The notes: a model not told the origin generated them from the sequence alone. A stretch of 64,000 nt of DNA from Salinisphaera hydrothermalis C41B8 (GCF_000732535.1 NZ_APNK01000005.1:1-64000), one strand, 5' to 3'; counted from the stretch's first letter, positions 9,601-20,025 are shown. A program made the numbers and translations.

Positions 9601-9642
9601 CAGCATCCGGCGCAAGTGCTGTTGGCTGCGTTACGGGCCTGA
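6640..9642 (+). CDS. ydiJ: FAD-linked oxidase with Fe-S and CCG domains (YdiJ-type D-2-hydroxyglutarate dehydrogenase)
   Basis: A protein of about 1000 residues matching the length and layout of E. coli YdiJ. The N-terminal half is an FAD-binding type 4 domain (APRGGGTSTIGCSLTAGFVLD) with an FAD-oxidase C-terminal domain (GHIDVGCLHVRPALDL, NEHGKGYRSEY). Then come Fe-S motifs: CNGNGACFDYDPAHVMCPSYR and CLSCRACATQCPIRVDVP. The C-terminal part has CCG-type cysteines (HCTARTES, DVGCCGMSGAYGHE). YdiJ oxidises D-2-hydroxyglutarate to 2-oxoglutarate. The frame also opens at a TTG at 6622, but MLPTLPPEHALDS from the ATG at 6640 fits the family better. It may be co-transcribed with the two genes before it, about 100 bp away. 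Confidence 0.88.
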   Translation: MLPTLPPEHALDSLHCAFVERVAALGFTGDIDTSYATRITLATDNSAFQTLPAGVFFPRDEADIERVASALAEPEFQAVYLAPRGGGTSTIGCSLTAGFVLDCSRHMNRIVSIDPNAREVIVQPGVVLDQLNAALAEHDLFFAPNVAPSSRATLGGMANTDGCGKGSRIYGKTSDHVLATRVVLTDGAAHVIDSRDDAPAPDARIAAINDRVKSIIDDNRGEIARVFPDLSRYLSGYNLAQAVDAQGRCHLNKLIGGSEGTLALVSELTLKLTPIPNTTVLYALRYDSFDAALRDAERLVEYDPSAIESVDEKVMGLARDNPIYERVRDMIENADGSTPGAVNLVEFAGRDALPEGASRLDAALNNDEAGATGHYRAESAEQRAALWDLRKGGVGLLGSTPGAKKPLPFVEDTVVDPRVLADYVADFRAILDEYGVAYGMFGHIDVGCLHVRPALDLTDPDDERIMREITTRVRHLAESYGGLLWNEHGKGYRSEYNRPFFGEPLYGALGDIKRAFDPRNQLNPGKIVALEPERVPIAAMDAPTRGTFDRQIPADERTAFPGAMQCNGNGACFDYDPAHVMCPSYRATRDRLHSPKGRASAMREWLRQLAATGQTTADLVPAESPLWLRAARDLGAAPTDPEADFSHQVWQAMDGCLSCRACATQCPIRVDVPTFKSEFLALYHGRYARPPADYALAGLETGAAWAAKLPGLANTALRVPALRRILADKLGLVDPPALSRPSLPAWLKQYPAYRYTPDSWALMDDRERKRTVFVFQDAFTSFFDAPVAIAVVELIAALGYRPQVVPFSASGKPLHVKGFLPEFERTANRHARVVEAVAEHGRPLVGIEPSVTLALDTDYRQAIGRALPVQPFEQWLAAALGEQAPSVVADASPTYRLFNHCTARTESSASSRAWRDAFEHLGLVLETGDVGCCGMSGAYGHEARHRDTSQAIFELSWAETLAASTPQPLVPGYSCRSQIARFQQKTAQHPAQVLLAALRA

Positions 9643-9783
9643 CCACGCTAATGACTTGTGGAGTTAACCACGGGTATAGATGATCGCGCGCTCGCCGCGG
9701 TCAGCCACCGGCCGCGATGCGATGGCAGAGGCTGATAAATGCCGCTGTTTGGAGACCAACACCATAAGGCGGCGGTCTACGGA

Positions 9784-10980
9784 TCATGGCCGCCCGCGAC
9801 CGCGCTTGCGCCCCGCGGCCGGATGGTCCACACGCCCCGATGCCTCGCGTGGCGCACCCACCGCCCGATCGCGGCCGCCCGCTTTGGCGTCGTAGAGCGC
9901 GCGATCGGCCAGGCGCAATAGCGTGTGGTTAGGCAGACGCCGATTACTGTCGTTCTGGGCGATCCCCATCGAAAGCGTGATCGAAAAGTCGGTACCGTCC
10001 TCGCCATGAAAGACGAGCTCGGCGACCTGGCGCCGCAGACGCTCGGCGGCTTCCATCGCATGCTCGAGATCGGTATCGGGCACGATCCATAAAAATTCCT
10101 CGCCGCCGAAACGTCCGAAACTGTCGATCTCGCGCACGCCATCGGCCATGAGGCGCGCCAGCCGCTTGAGCACCTCGTCGCCGACGGCATGCCCGTAAGT
10201 GTCGTTAATCTGTTTGAAGTGGTCGACATCGATCAACGCCACGCAAAACACATAGGGAGCGCGTTGGCAGCGGGTGCGTTCGCGATCGAGCATGTCCATC
10301 AGCCAACGGCGGTTGTACAAGCCGGTGAGATGATCACGCACCGCCATGGCCTCTATCCGACTCATGGCCTCGCGCACCTCATGGTTGCGCTCGCGTAGCG
10401 TTCGGCGCAGCCGGTTGATGAGCGCACTCAACAACACGATCTGCGGCATGACGATTGCCAGGGAGGCCGCCAGAATCCAGTTGTGGAAGAACGGACCCTC
10501 ATGAGCGTGCAACAGACCGTGACTGAACACCACGACCAGATAGCCGACCGTATAGACCGTCACGGCCACGATGAAACTACCCATGCTCAGGTCGAGCGTG
10601 CCGTAGAGCAACGGCACTACGGTGGTGAGCACCAGCGCGGCCTGCGACTCGGCCGAATCCAGCGCATAGAGCAGTAACAATCCCGGGAGCGCGGGCGCAA
10701 GCACCTGGGCCAGCGTGAGATTCGGCTCGGACGAACGCAGATTGACACCCGTGCGAAACGCTAGATAAAAGCTCGCCACGATGACGCACTGCGCCATCGC
10801 ATAGCCCATTGCGACCATGGGTTTGACAGCCCCGAGCAGCGCGATCACTACGGCCAGTGCAATCTGCAACGCGTATGAAATACAGGACAGACCCAGCCGT
10901 CGCAACCGAACCCGCTGATGCCGCGCGACACGCTCGGCTGCGGATTCCCCGGCGCGGCCGTCGTCCGCTGACATCGTCAT
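9784..10980 (-). CDS. Membrane-bound diguanylate cyclase (GGDEF)
   Basis: A protein of about 398 residues. Residues about 25-200 contain roughly six hydrophobic helices, and the C-terminal third is a GGDEF domain (HLTGLYNRRWLMDML, IDVDHFKQINDTYGH, RFGGEEFLWIVP). The active-site motif is GGEEF, a functional variant, and REID five residues before it is an RxxD inhibitory site, so the enzyme probably makes c-di-GMP from GTP with product inhibition. The membrane part is not a named sensor fold to me. The longer frame from a GTG at 11019 is possible. It stands alone, convergent with ydiJ and divergent from murI. Confidence 0.88.
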   Translation of the reverse strand: MTMSADDGRAGESAAERVARHQRVRLRRLGLSCISYALQIALAVVIALLGAVKPMVAMGYAMAQCVIVASFYLAFRTGVNLRSSEPNLTLAQVLAPALPGLLLLYALDSAESQAALVLTTVVPLLYGTLDLSMGSFIVAVTVYTVGYLVVVFSHGLLHAHEGPFFHNWILAASLAIVMPQIVLLSALINRLRRTLRERNHEVREAMSRIEAMAVRDHLTGLYNRRWLMDMLDRERTRCQRAPYVFCVALIDVDHFKQINDTYGHAVGDEVLKRLARLMADGVREIDSFGRFGGEEFLWIVPDTDLEHAMEAAERLRRQVAELVFHGEDGTDFSITLSMGIAQNDSNRRLPNHTLLRLADRALYDAKAGGRDRAVGAPREASGRVDHPAAGRKRGRGRP

Positions 10981-11104
10981 GAATACAGCAACGGGTAGAT
11001 CACCGAATGAGGGCCACACCGTGCCATCAGACGCGCCATCGCGGCTGAACCGCGCGCATGCAGTAACCGGTGGCGAAACCAGGCCGTGGCCGCGACAATA
11101 GGCC

Positions 11105-11947
11105 TTGGGTTCCGTTCATGCTGTGCTTTCCATTGTGTCTGATTCGGTTGTCACCGACGCGCCGATCCTGATTTTCGACTCCGGCGTAGGCGGCCTCTCC
11201 GTGCTGCAAGCGATACGACGCCACCTGCCTACGGCGCCGGTGGTGTATGCCATGGACGGCGCGGGCTACCCCTACGGCCAGCGCGACGACGCCGAGTTGA
11301 CCGCGCGGGTTCCGGCTCTGTTGGGGCGTCTTGTCGAACGCTATCGGCCGCGACTGGCCGTGATTGCGTGCAACACGGCCTCGACCATTGCCCTGGCGAC
11401 GGTTCGTGACGCGCTTGCTGTGCCGGTCGTAGGGACCGTGCCGGCGATCAAACCCGCCGCTGCCTGTTCGGCCACCCGCGTGATCGGCGTGCTCGGCACC
11501 CGCGCCACCGTCCGACAGGCCTATGTCGACGATCTGACCCGTCGTTTTGCGGCCGACTGCCGCGTACTGCGTCATGGCGCCCCTACTCTGGTCGACTATG
11601 TGGAATCGACGCTGCGTGACCAAACGCCCGCCGATCCCGATGCCCCCCGGCACGCGCTCGCGGGGCTGTTCGAACAGCCGGACGGAAACGCCATCGATAC
11701 CATCGTGCTGGCTTGCACGCATTTTCCTCTGGCGGCCGACGCTTTACAGGGCGTCGCCCCCGCGCACGTCCGGTTCGTCGATGGAGCCGAAGGTATTGCC
11801 AGGCGCTGTGCCACCCTGCTCCACGGCCAACCGTGGCCGCAGCATACCGTACCCGGCGTTACTGTGACGACCGGGCCCGCGAACGCTTGCGCCGCGCTCG
11901 CACCCGGGCTGGCACGCCTGGGCCTGGCGCCGCCGACGACGTTCTAG
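11105..11947 (+). CDS. murI: Glutamate racemase
   Basis: A glutamate racemase, which supplies D-glutamate for peptidoglycan. The N-terminal ILIFDSGVGGLSVL and the two catalytic cysteines (VIACNTAST and VLACTHFPL) are present, as is GTVPAIKPA. The frame opens with a TTG at 11105; GTG codons at 11123 and 11135 are alternative starts and would bring the protein closer to the usual 265-270 residues. The TAG stop at 11945-11947 is the first three bases of a partial inverted-repeat element, so the current 3' end may have been reshaped by that insertion. Confidence 0.9.
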   Translation: MGSVHAVLSIVSDSVVTDAPILIFDSGVGGLSVLQAIRRHLPTAPVVYAMDGAGYPYGQRDDAELTARVPALLGRLVERYRPRLAVIACNTASTIALATVRDALAVPVVGTVPAIKPAAACSATRVIGVLGTRATVRQAYVDDLTRRFAADCRVLRHGAPTLVDYVESTLRDQTPADPDAPRHALAGLFEQPDGNAIDTIVLACTHFPLAADALQGVAPAHVRFVDGAEGIARRCATLLHGQPWPQHTVPGVTVTTGPANACAALAPGLARLGLAPPTTF

Positions 11948-12129
11948 GGACTGTTGCCGTTTCGTGCGGGTCCGCGCCAAGTGCTCCCTGAAAATTAACC
12001 AGGGGCCGCAAGATGAGGCGTAGCGAACGTGGCGTAGTCGTTCTGCGCGAGCGAGCGACAACGCTGGATTGCCATCGTGTCGTTAATTTAAGGGCGCGTG
12101 TCCCTTCGGGTTGGGCCGCAAATCCCGCC
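11945..12129. repeat. Partial inverted-repeat element (left end plus core)
   Basis: Starts TAGGGACTGTTGCCGTTTCG and follows the reverse complement of the 206-493 copy for about 185 bp, including the 6-bp hairpin at 12032-12048 (GCGTAG/CTGCGC, with one T-G wobble) and the AACGCTGGATTGCC block at 12060-12073. Its own right terminal repeat is missing. A matching terminal repeat with the same TTGCCG variant lies at about 16036-16061. The TAG of its left end is the murI stop codon. Confidence 0.7.
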
Positions 12130-12190
12130 AGCCAGGCGGAAGTCAGGCCGGGGGACCAGCCCGGGGCGCAGAATGCTCACGATATGTCTC

Positions 12191-13066
12191 CTAACGCAGA
12201 CGCTCGATTGCGACGCCGGCGTCCACGGCGGCGGCTATATCGTCTTGGACCGCGATCAACGCAAGCTCGCGGCCACCGGCAGCACGAGTCGCCTCGAACA
12301 GGATCTTGACCGCAGCAGCCGTGCGCGCCAGCGCTCGCGCCGGCCCGTCGTCGCCCAGACCATAATCGAGACAGCCGGCGAGAAACATGGCGGCCGTGAA
12401 GTCGCCGGCGCCGTTCGGTGGGGTTTCGAACGCGATCATCGGCGTGGAGACCCGCCAACTACCCGCCGCGGTATCCACCAGCATGGCAATGCGATCGGCA
12501 TCGCTGTCATCGACCACCAGCGACGTGACCAGCACGACCCGTGGGCCGCGTTCGCGCAGCGCCGCCGCTGCGGCCACTGCATCGTCGCGTGTAACGATCT
12601 CGCGCCCGGCCAGCCAGGCCAGTTCGAACTGGTTGGGTGTGACGATGTCGGCGCTCGGCACGGCCTGGTCGCGCATCCATTCGGGCAGCCCTTCGCGGAC
12701 GAAGAACCCGCGGCCGGTGTCGCCCATCACCGGATCGCAGCAGTACAGCGTCTCGGGCCGCACGGCCCGTAGGCGCGCCAGGGCATCGAGCACGGCGGCG
12801 CCGGTGGTCTGATCGCCCATATAACCAGTCAATAGCGCGCGTACGCGGGCGAAACCGGTCAGCGCTTCGATCCCGTCGACCACGTCGCGAATATGATCGG
12901 CGGAAAACACGTCGCCGGTGAATCGCCCATAACCGGTGTGGTTGGAGAACTGCACCGTATTGATGGCGGTGACGTCCCAGCCGAGCCGCTGCAACGGAAA
13001 GACCGCGGCCCGGTTGCCGACATAACCGTAAGCGACATGGCTCTGGATGGAGATGATGTCGCTCAT
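12191..13066 (-). CDS. pdxY: Pyridoxal kinase PdxY
   Basis: A 291-residue ribokinase-fold enzyme that phosphorylates pyridoxal to pyridoxal 5'-phosphate in the vitamin B6 salvage pathway. It begins ISIQSHVAYGYVGNRAAVFP, the standard PdxY/PdxK start, and carries VQFSNHTGYG, YCCDPVMGD and the anion-hole motif GAGDFTAA near the C-terminus. AGGAG precedes the ATG by 10 nt. It sits convergent to murI, with the partial repeat at 11945-12129 between them, and is followed upstream by an MFS gene in the same direction. Confidence 0.93.
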   Translation of the reverse strand: MSDIISIQSHVAYGYVGNRAAVFPLQRLGWDVTAINTVQFSNHTGYGRFTGDVFSADHIRDVVDGIEALTGFARVRALLTGYMGDQTTGAAVLDALARLRAVRPETLYCCDPVMGDTGRGFFVREGLPEWMRDQAVPSADIVTPNQFELAWLAGREIVTRDDAVAAAAALRERGPRVVLVTSLVVDDSDADRIAMLVDTAAGSWRVSTPMIAFETPPNGAGDFTAAMFLAGCLDYGLGDDGPARALARTAAAVKILFEATRAAGGRELALIAVQDDIAAAVDAGVAIERLR

Positions 13067-13150
13067 GACGTATCGCTCCTGTGGTTTCGGGGACGGGGTC
13101 GATCCGGCAACGCCGGCCCGCGCAGCGTAGCGCAGGAACGCGTCGCCGTT

Positions 13151-13175
13151 TAGAGCCTATCCCAATAGGCTCTTA
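13151..13175. repeat. Short 25-bp palindrome
   Basis: TAGAGCCTAT and ATAGGCTCTTA flank a short CCCA centre, giving a near-perfect inverted repeat. The right-hand TTA (13173-13175) is the stop codon of the MFS gene on the minus strand. A half copy at 494-509 also ends in a stop codon. Confidence 0.6.
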
Positions 13176-14372
13176 GTGCACGGCCTCCGAGGGCGTGGCG
13201 TTGGGCACATGGCCGACCCGGCGATCGTAGTTCCAGGTCAGCGCCCAGATGACCAGCCCGGCCACGGCCAGCCCCGCCCCGACGTAGCCGGCGATTTCAG
13301 CGCCGAAGCCGAACGCGATCACGATGCCGGCCAGGAGCGGGCCCAGCGCGTTGGCGAAGTTGAAGGCCACATGGTTGAGCGCCGCGGCCAGGTTCTGAGC
13401 ATCGCCGGCCACGTCCATCAGGCGTGTTTGCAGGATCGCCGCCAGCGAGACGCCGAACCCGATGCAGAAAACATCGATGGTGACGGCGATGCCGTTGTGG
13501 CTGGCCAGCGGGAACGCCAGCAAGGCCAGCAGACTCCAGACCAGCATGGCACCGGCGGTCGGCATCTGGGCCCGATCGGCAAAGCGCGGCACGATCATGT
13601 TACCCATCGTCATGCCCACGCCGAAAATACCCAGCACGACCGGCGCCAGGGCGCTCGACATATGCGTGACGTGGGTCAGCGTGGTCGTGAGATACGTATA
13701 CACCGCGAACACGCCACCGAAACCGATGCCCCCGATGGCGAGCGTCAGCCAGACGTTGGGCCGGGACAGCGCGGTCAGCTCACGCATCGGATGCGCATCG
13801 CTGTGCGCGCCCTGGTACGGCGCGAAGATCATGATCAGAACGCCGGCGGCCAGCGCAATGGCGGTCACGGTCCAGTAGCCGGCCCGCCAGCCGGCAAGCG
13901 ACGCAAGCCAGGTGGCCGCCGGCACACCCAGGATGGTGGCCAGCGTCAGCCCGAGCATCACATAGCCCACCGCCTGCGTCCGACGATGCGGTTTGACCAC
14001 CGACGCCGCCATCAGCGACGCCAGCCCGAAATAAGCGCCATGCGGAAGACCGCTGATAAAGCGGAACAGAATAAGCCAGTGATAGCTCGGCGCCAGCGCG
14101 CTCATGCCGTTGCCCACGGCAAACACCGCCATCAGGCCGATAAGCAGCGGTTTGCGCGAGACGCGCGCGGCCAGCACGGTGATGATGGGCGCACCGACCA
14201 CCACGCCCAGCGCGTAGGCGCTGATGATATGGCTAGCGGTCGATTCACCGATGTTGAAGGCGTGCTGGATGAGCGGCAGCAGGCTCATGGTTCCGAATTC
14301 GGTCGTGCCGATCGCGAAACCACCGGTCGCCAGCGCCACGAACACCAGCACTTGGAGCACTCTGTTCGGCAT
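13173..14372 (-). CDS. MFS transporter, DHA1 family (YdhP/AraJ-like)
   Basis: A 399-residue inner-membrane protein with about 12 hydrophobic helices. FAIGTTEFGTMSLLPLIQ in helix 1 and the loop RVSRKPLLIGL are typical of the DHA1 drug:H+ antiporter subgroup that includes YdhP and AraJ; FRFISGLPHGAYFG is the expected helix 4 motif. It probably exports sugars or drugs using the proton gradient, but the substrate is unknown. Its stop codon is part of the palindrome at 13151-13175. The gene is divergent from the DUF2252 gene at 14625. Confidence 0.88.
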   Translation of the reverse strand: MPNRVLQVLVFVALATGGFAIGTTEFGTMSLLPLIQHAFNIGESTASHIISAYALGVVVGAPIITVLAARVSRKPLLIGLMAVFAVGNGMSALAPSYHWLILFRFISGLPHGAYFGLASLMAASVVKPHRRTQAVGYVMLGLTLATILGVPAATWLASLAGWRAGYWTVTAIALAAGVLIMIFAPYQGAHSDAHPMRELTALSRPNVWLTLAIGGIGFGGVFAVYTYLTTTLTHVTHMSSALAPVVLGIFGVGMTMGNMIVPRFADRAQMPTAGAMLVWSLLALLAFPLASHNGIAVTIDVFCIGFGVSLAAILQTRLMDVAGDAQNLAAALNHVAFNFANALGPLLAGIVIAFGFGAEIAGYVGAGLAVAGLVIWALTWNYDRRVGHVPNATPSEAVH

Positions 14373-14624
14373 AAGCAGATCGCAGGGAAACGGCCCGACA
14401 CGGGCCCTGAGGAAAATCGCCCCTCAGGATACACGCATTGCTCCTAAGACTAAAGTATTAGATAAAGATTCAGGCGGTTTTTCGGGCAATGTCACGCGGA
14501 ACCGGTCCCAGTATAAAAATCGACGGCTGTCGCGGCGTCCGTCGTCGCCGCTTGATTCAATGTTTTTGCCGTCGACAAGGGGCTGACGTAGAGTCGCGAA
14601 GAGAACGCATCAACACGAGCGGCC

Positions 14625-15944
14625 ATGGCCGGTCACGGCGAACGCCCGAGTCGGGAAGAGCGCGTCATCGACGCGATCGACGTACAGAACCGCGATCTTC
14701 GCGACATCGATCGACACCGCAAGTACGCCAAGATGGCGCGCTCGCCCTATCGCTTCTTTCGCGGCACCAATCATCTATTTTGGGCCGATGTCGCTCATGA
14801 CTGGCGCATCGATCTGTACGGCGGCGCGCCCGATACGCGCACATGGCTGCAGGGCGATGCCCATGTGCACAACCACGGCGCCTACGGCGACGATCGGCAG
14901 GGCGTGCATTTCGGCATGGATGATTTCGACGATGCCTTCGTCGGCGATTATCAGTACGACCTGTGGCGCCACGCGGCCTCGATGATGCTGGACGCCGAGG
15001 AAAACGCCGGACTACCGCGCGACAAGGCCCGCCGTGCGATACGTCATTTCGTCACCAGCTATCTCGACACCCTCGCCGAGGGCCGTCTGGCCGAAGAAAT
15101 CCACGTTGCCTACGAAGACCCGCCGCTGGACCACTTCATGGCCAAGGTGCTCAAGAAGCGCGGCGTAAATCGCCAGCTCGACAAATGGACCGTACCCGGC
15201 GACGACGGCGAGCGCGTCTTCGATACCGAGTACCGCAAACTGGGCGGCGTGTCGGCCGCCGAACGCGCTCAGCTGCACAAGGCGATGACCGAACAGTATC
15301 CGACCACCCTCGTCGCGGACGCTGACGGGCTACGGCGCGAGCCACGCGTCGTGGATATCGCCCGTCGCATCGATGCCGGCACGGGCTCGCTGGGGGCAGA
15401 TCGCTTCTATGCGCTGGCGCGGGAACAGGCGCACGACGCCGACGACTATCTCATCCTCGACATCAAGCAGCAGACCGAACCGCCCGCGCTGGCGGTGTTC
15501 GACGAGGCGCGCGTGCACAACCGCAATGAAGAGTTCGAGCACGAAGGCGACCGCCATGCCGCCGCCGCGCGGGCATTGTCGCAACACCCGGATGCCTACA
15601 TCGGCTGGCTGTCGCTGGGCGATGCCTGGTTTTCGGTCAAGCGCCGCTCGCCGTACAAGAAGGATTTTCCCACCCACAAGATCGGCGGGTTCAAGGCCTA
15701 TCGCAATCTGACCCGCCAAAGGGGCCGCATCCTGGCGCGCGAACATCTGCGCGGGGCGGCTTATCTGGAACCCGACAATCCGGCCCGTTTTGCCCGAACC
15801 ATCGGCGAGCGCATCGGCACCGAGCGTGAAACCTTCAAACGGCTAATCGTCGAGTTCGCCGAAACCTACGCCGAACGTACCCGCCACGACTACGCCGCGT
15901 TCATGGCCCAACGCGCGCCGAGCGATCAAACGGCGAGCGCATGA
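14625..15944 (+). CDS. DUF2252 family protein
   Basis: A 439-residue soluble protein of the DUF2252 family. Characteristic stretches are YRFFRGTNHLFWADV (residues about 44-58), LQGDAHVHNHGAY, FGMDDFDDAFVGDYQYDLWR, and the C-terminal SLGDAWFSVKRRSPYKKDF. The GDxHxxN and DFDD patterns recall kinase-like folds such as aminoglycoside phosphotransferases, so phosphotransfer is a plausible but unproved role. No partner gene is obvious. It lies inside the stretch bounded by two matching halves of an inverted-repeat element. Confidence 0.85.
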   Translation: MAGHGERPSREERVIDAIDVQNRDLRDIDRHRKYAKMARSPYRFFRGTNHLFWADVAHDWRIDLYGGAPDTRTWLQGDAHVHNHGAYGDDRQGVHFGMDDFDDAFVGDYQYDLWRHAASMMLDAEENAGLPRDKARRAIRHFVTSYLDTLAEGRLAEEIHVAYEDPPLDHFMAKVLKKRGVNRQLDKWTVPGDDGERVFDTEYRKLGGVSAAERAQLHKAMTEQYPTTLVADADGLRREPRVVDIARRIDAGTGSLGADRFYALAREQAHDADDYLILDIKQQTEPPALAVFDEARVHNRNEEFEHEGDRHAAAARALSQHPDAYIGWLSLGDAWFSVKRRSPYKKDFPTHKIGGFKAYRNLTRQRGRILAREHLRGAAYLEPDNPARFARTIGERIGTERETFKRLIVEFAETYAERTRHDYAAFMAQRAPSDQTASA

Positions 15945-15954
15945 TCATGGGGCC

Positions 15955-16061
15955 TGGCCTTGCCGCACAACAGGGCGCGGTGCCCGTCCGGAAACGCGAC
16001 CCGGCCACGCTGATTGTCCGGCGATGCCGCGCAGACTCGTGCGAAACGGCAACAGGCACTA
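15955..16061. repeat. Partial inverted-repeat element (right end)
   Basis: Ends CGTGCGAAACGGCAACAGGCACTA. Read in reverse it starts TAGTGCCTGTTGCCGTTTCG, sharing a 14-bp core (CTGTTGCCGTTTCG) with the left end at 11945 that other copies in the window lack. The left limit is uncertain. The piece is about 110 bp, so together with 11945-12129 it would make one element of roughly normal length. Confidence 0.55.
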
Positions 16062-16320
16062 GAATAGCGCCCCTGTAACGCGCGGTATGCGACCGCCCGG
16101 GCAACGCCTCGAGCGCCTGTCGTACAATAGCTGCATAAACCAGCCATTCGGATCATCGATAATATCGACGATGCGGATGGGTCCAACGACGACGATACAT
16201 ACCGGTCTAGCCGAAAAACCGTTCGCCCTCGGCGCAGCGCGCCGACACGGCTTGCGAAATACGGTCACCATCCCCACCCCAGTGGGATCACCACAAGCTC
16301 TGCGAGGTTGAAACGCGACG
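16062..16320. other. Upstream region of icd
   Basis: No gene seen. The stretch is locally less GC-rich (for example around 16130-16205) than its neighbours and must hold the icd promoter. I cannot assign a firm -35/-10 pair. Confidence 0.35.
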
Positions 16321-18561
<2,241 letters not shown>

Positions 18562-18593
18562 CCGGCGACCGATCGTTCGGAATGTTCGGACCA

Positions 18594-18629
18594 GACCGGT
18601 GCAAGCTTCGGCTGCACCGGTCTTTTTTT
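18594..18629 (+). terminator. Rho-independent terminator of icd
   Basis: GACCGGTGCA and TGCACCGGTC form a 10-bp stem around a 9-base loop, followed by TTTTTTTA. It lies 33 bp after the icd stop codon. Confidence 0.9.
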
Positions 18630-18732
18630 ATTAGACAACGACGTTGGCCGTCGCCGTTTCGATAGAACTAACGCTCGCGTGGCGCCGCTCTGGTAGGCTC
18701 GATTACCTGTCGCATCGAAACCACCGGAGCTC

Positions 18733-19389
18733 ATGGCCAAGTCGAGTCGAATCCTCATTACGGGAACCATCATCTGCGCCAGCATCACCATGGCGGGATG
18801 CACCACGGTCCGCGAAACCCAGCCGACTCAGACGGCGCGGGAGCAGCTCATGCTCTCGACAGCCGCCGATCTTGCGAGTGCGCAAATCAAGCCGAACGTG
18901 CCGAAGGGTAACTCGATCTACGTCGATACCAGCGAATTCACCGACGATTCGGAATATCGGACCAAATACGCCGTTGCCCGGATTCAGTCGCAACTGTTGG
19001 CAGACGGCTACAAACTCGTCGGCTCGGCCGACAAGGCCGACACCATCGCCGAGGTGAGCAACGGGGCCCTGTCGATCGACCAATCCGACACCCTGTTCGG
19101 CATACCCAGCATCCCGATCCCGATCCCATTGACCGGCACCGTGAAAACGCCGGAGCTCGCGTTCTACAAGAAAGCGCGTCGCACGGGTGTCGCCAAGTTC
19201 GGGGTCGCGTTCTACAACGCCAAGACCGGCGACATGCAGGATATCGTTGGACCGGTGTACGGCTTCTCGCACTACGATCGATCTTCAATCCTCGGCATCA
19301 GCTGGAAACACCAGAATCTGTTGCCGCAAGAGGCCCAGCAGCGGATGAACGGCAAGACGCCGTCGCACGCGCCGACTGGCGCCGACTGA
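18733..19389 (+). CDS. Lipoprotein of unknown function
   Basis: A 218-residue predicted lipoprotein: a short hydrophobic signal (ILITGTIICASITMAGC) ends in a lipobox, with the lipidated cysteine near residue 23. The mature part (VRETQPTQTAREQLMLSTAADLA, then IYVDTSEF and a segment ending VGFSHYDRSSILGISW-like residues) has a CTTVRE/TAREQLMLSTAADLA pattern that I associate with uncharacterised outer-membrane lipoproteins such as DUF6655, with moderate confidence. Role unknown. It lies between the icd terminator and a CBS-domain gene. Confidence 0.75.
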   Translation: MAKSSRILITGTIICASITMAGCTTVRETQPTQTAREQLMLSTAADLASAQIKPNVPKGNSIYVDTSEFTDDSEYRTKYAVARIQSQLLADGYKLVGSADKADTIAEVSNGALSIDQSDTLFGIPSIPIPIPLTGTVKTPELAFYKKARRTGVAKFGVAFYNAKTGDMQDIVGPVYGFSHYDRSSILGISWKHQNLLPQEAQQRMNGKTPSHAPTGAD

Positions 19390-19509
19390 CCGGTCGCGCC
19401 ACGGCGGCGGGCGCGAGAACGTGCATCCGGGTCGGCTCCTCTATCGTGATTCCCCCACAGATCACGGTACGATCTGAATTCCACGATTTTCAGGGAGGAG
19501 CCAAGACCC

Positions 19510-19941
19510 ATGACGACCATCAACGACTTACTTCGCGATAAATCGTCCGACATCTGGACTGTGGGACCGGACGAATCGGTTTACGACGCCCTGCAGCTGA
19601 TGGCCGACAAGAATATCGGCGCGGTGCTGGTCATGGATTCCGGGCGGCTGGTCGGCCTGCTTTCGGAACGCGACTATGCCCGCAAACTCGTGCTTGAAAA
19701 CCGCTCGTCCCGGGAAACCCCGGTGCGCGACGTGATGACCCAGCGCGTGGCCTATGTGTCGCCTTCACAGGAAATCGAAGGCTGCCTGGCCCTGATGACC
19801 GACAAGCGATTCCGGCATCTGCCGGTCATGGATAACGACAAGCTCGTGGGGCTCGTATCGATCGGCGATCTGGTCAAGGGCGTGATCGCCGACAAGGAAT
19901 TCATGATCGAGCAGCTGGAGCAATACATTACCGGCCAATAG
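19510..19941 (+). CDS. CBS-domain protein
   Basis: A 143-residue protein made of two CBS domains, about residues 10-65 and 75-135. The ends of each domain show VLVMDSGRLVGLLSERDYARK and LPVMDNDKLVGLVSIGDLVKG. CBS pairs bind adenosine nucleotides or similar ligands and usually act as regulatory modules; here there is no attached enzyme. AGGGAGGAG precedes the ATG at a suitable distance. It shares a bidirectional terminator with convergent htpX. Confidence 0.9.
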   Translation: MTTINDLLRDKSSDIWTVGPDESVYDALQLMADKNIGAVLVMDSGRLVGLLSERDYARKLVLENRSSRETPVRDVMTQRVAYVSPSQEIEGCLALMTDKRFRHLPVMDNDKLVGLVSIGDLVKGVIADKEFMIEQLEQYITGQ

Positions 19942-19967
19942 CGCAACATGCGCCATACCGGCCCGAA

Positions 19968-20003
19968 AAAAGAAGGCCGCCGAAATTTCGGCGGCCTTTT
20001 TTT
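19968..20003. terminator. Bidirectional terminator between CBS gene and htpX
   Basis: The self-complementary stem GGCCGCCGAAATTTCGGCGGCC (22 bases; 19975-19996) is flanked by an A-rich run on the left and TTTTTTT on the right, so it can end transcripts from both sides. Confidence 0.9.
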
Positions 20004-20025
20004 GATCGTTGTCCGGCTGGCTGGC

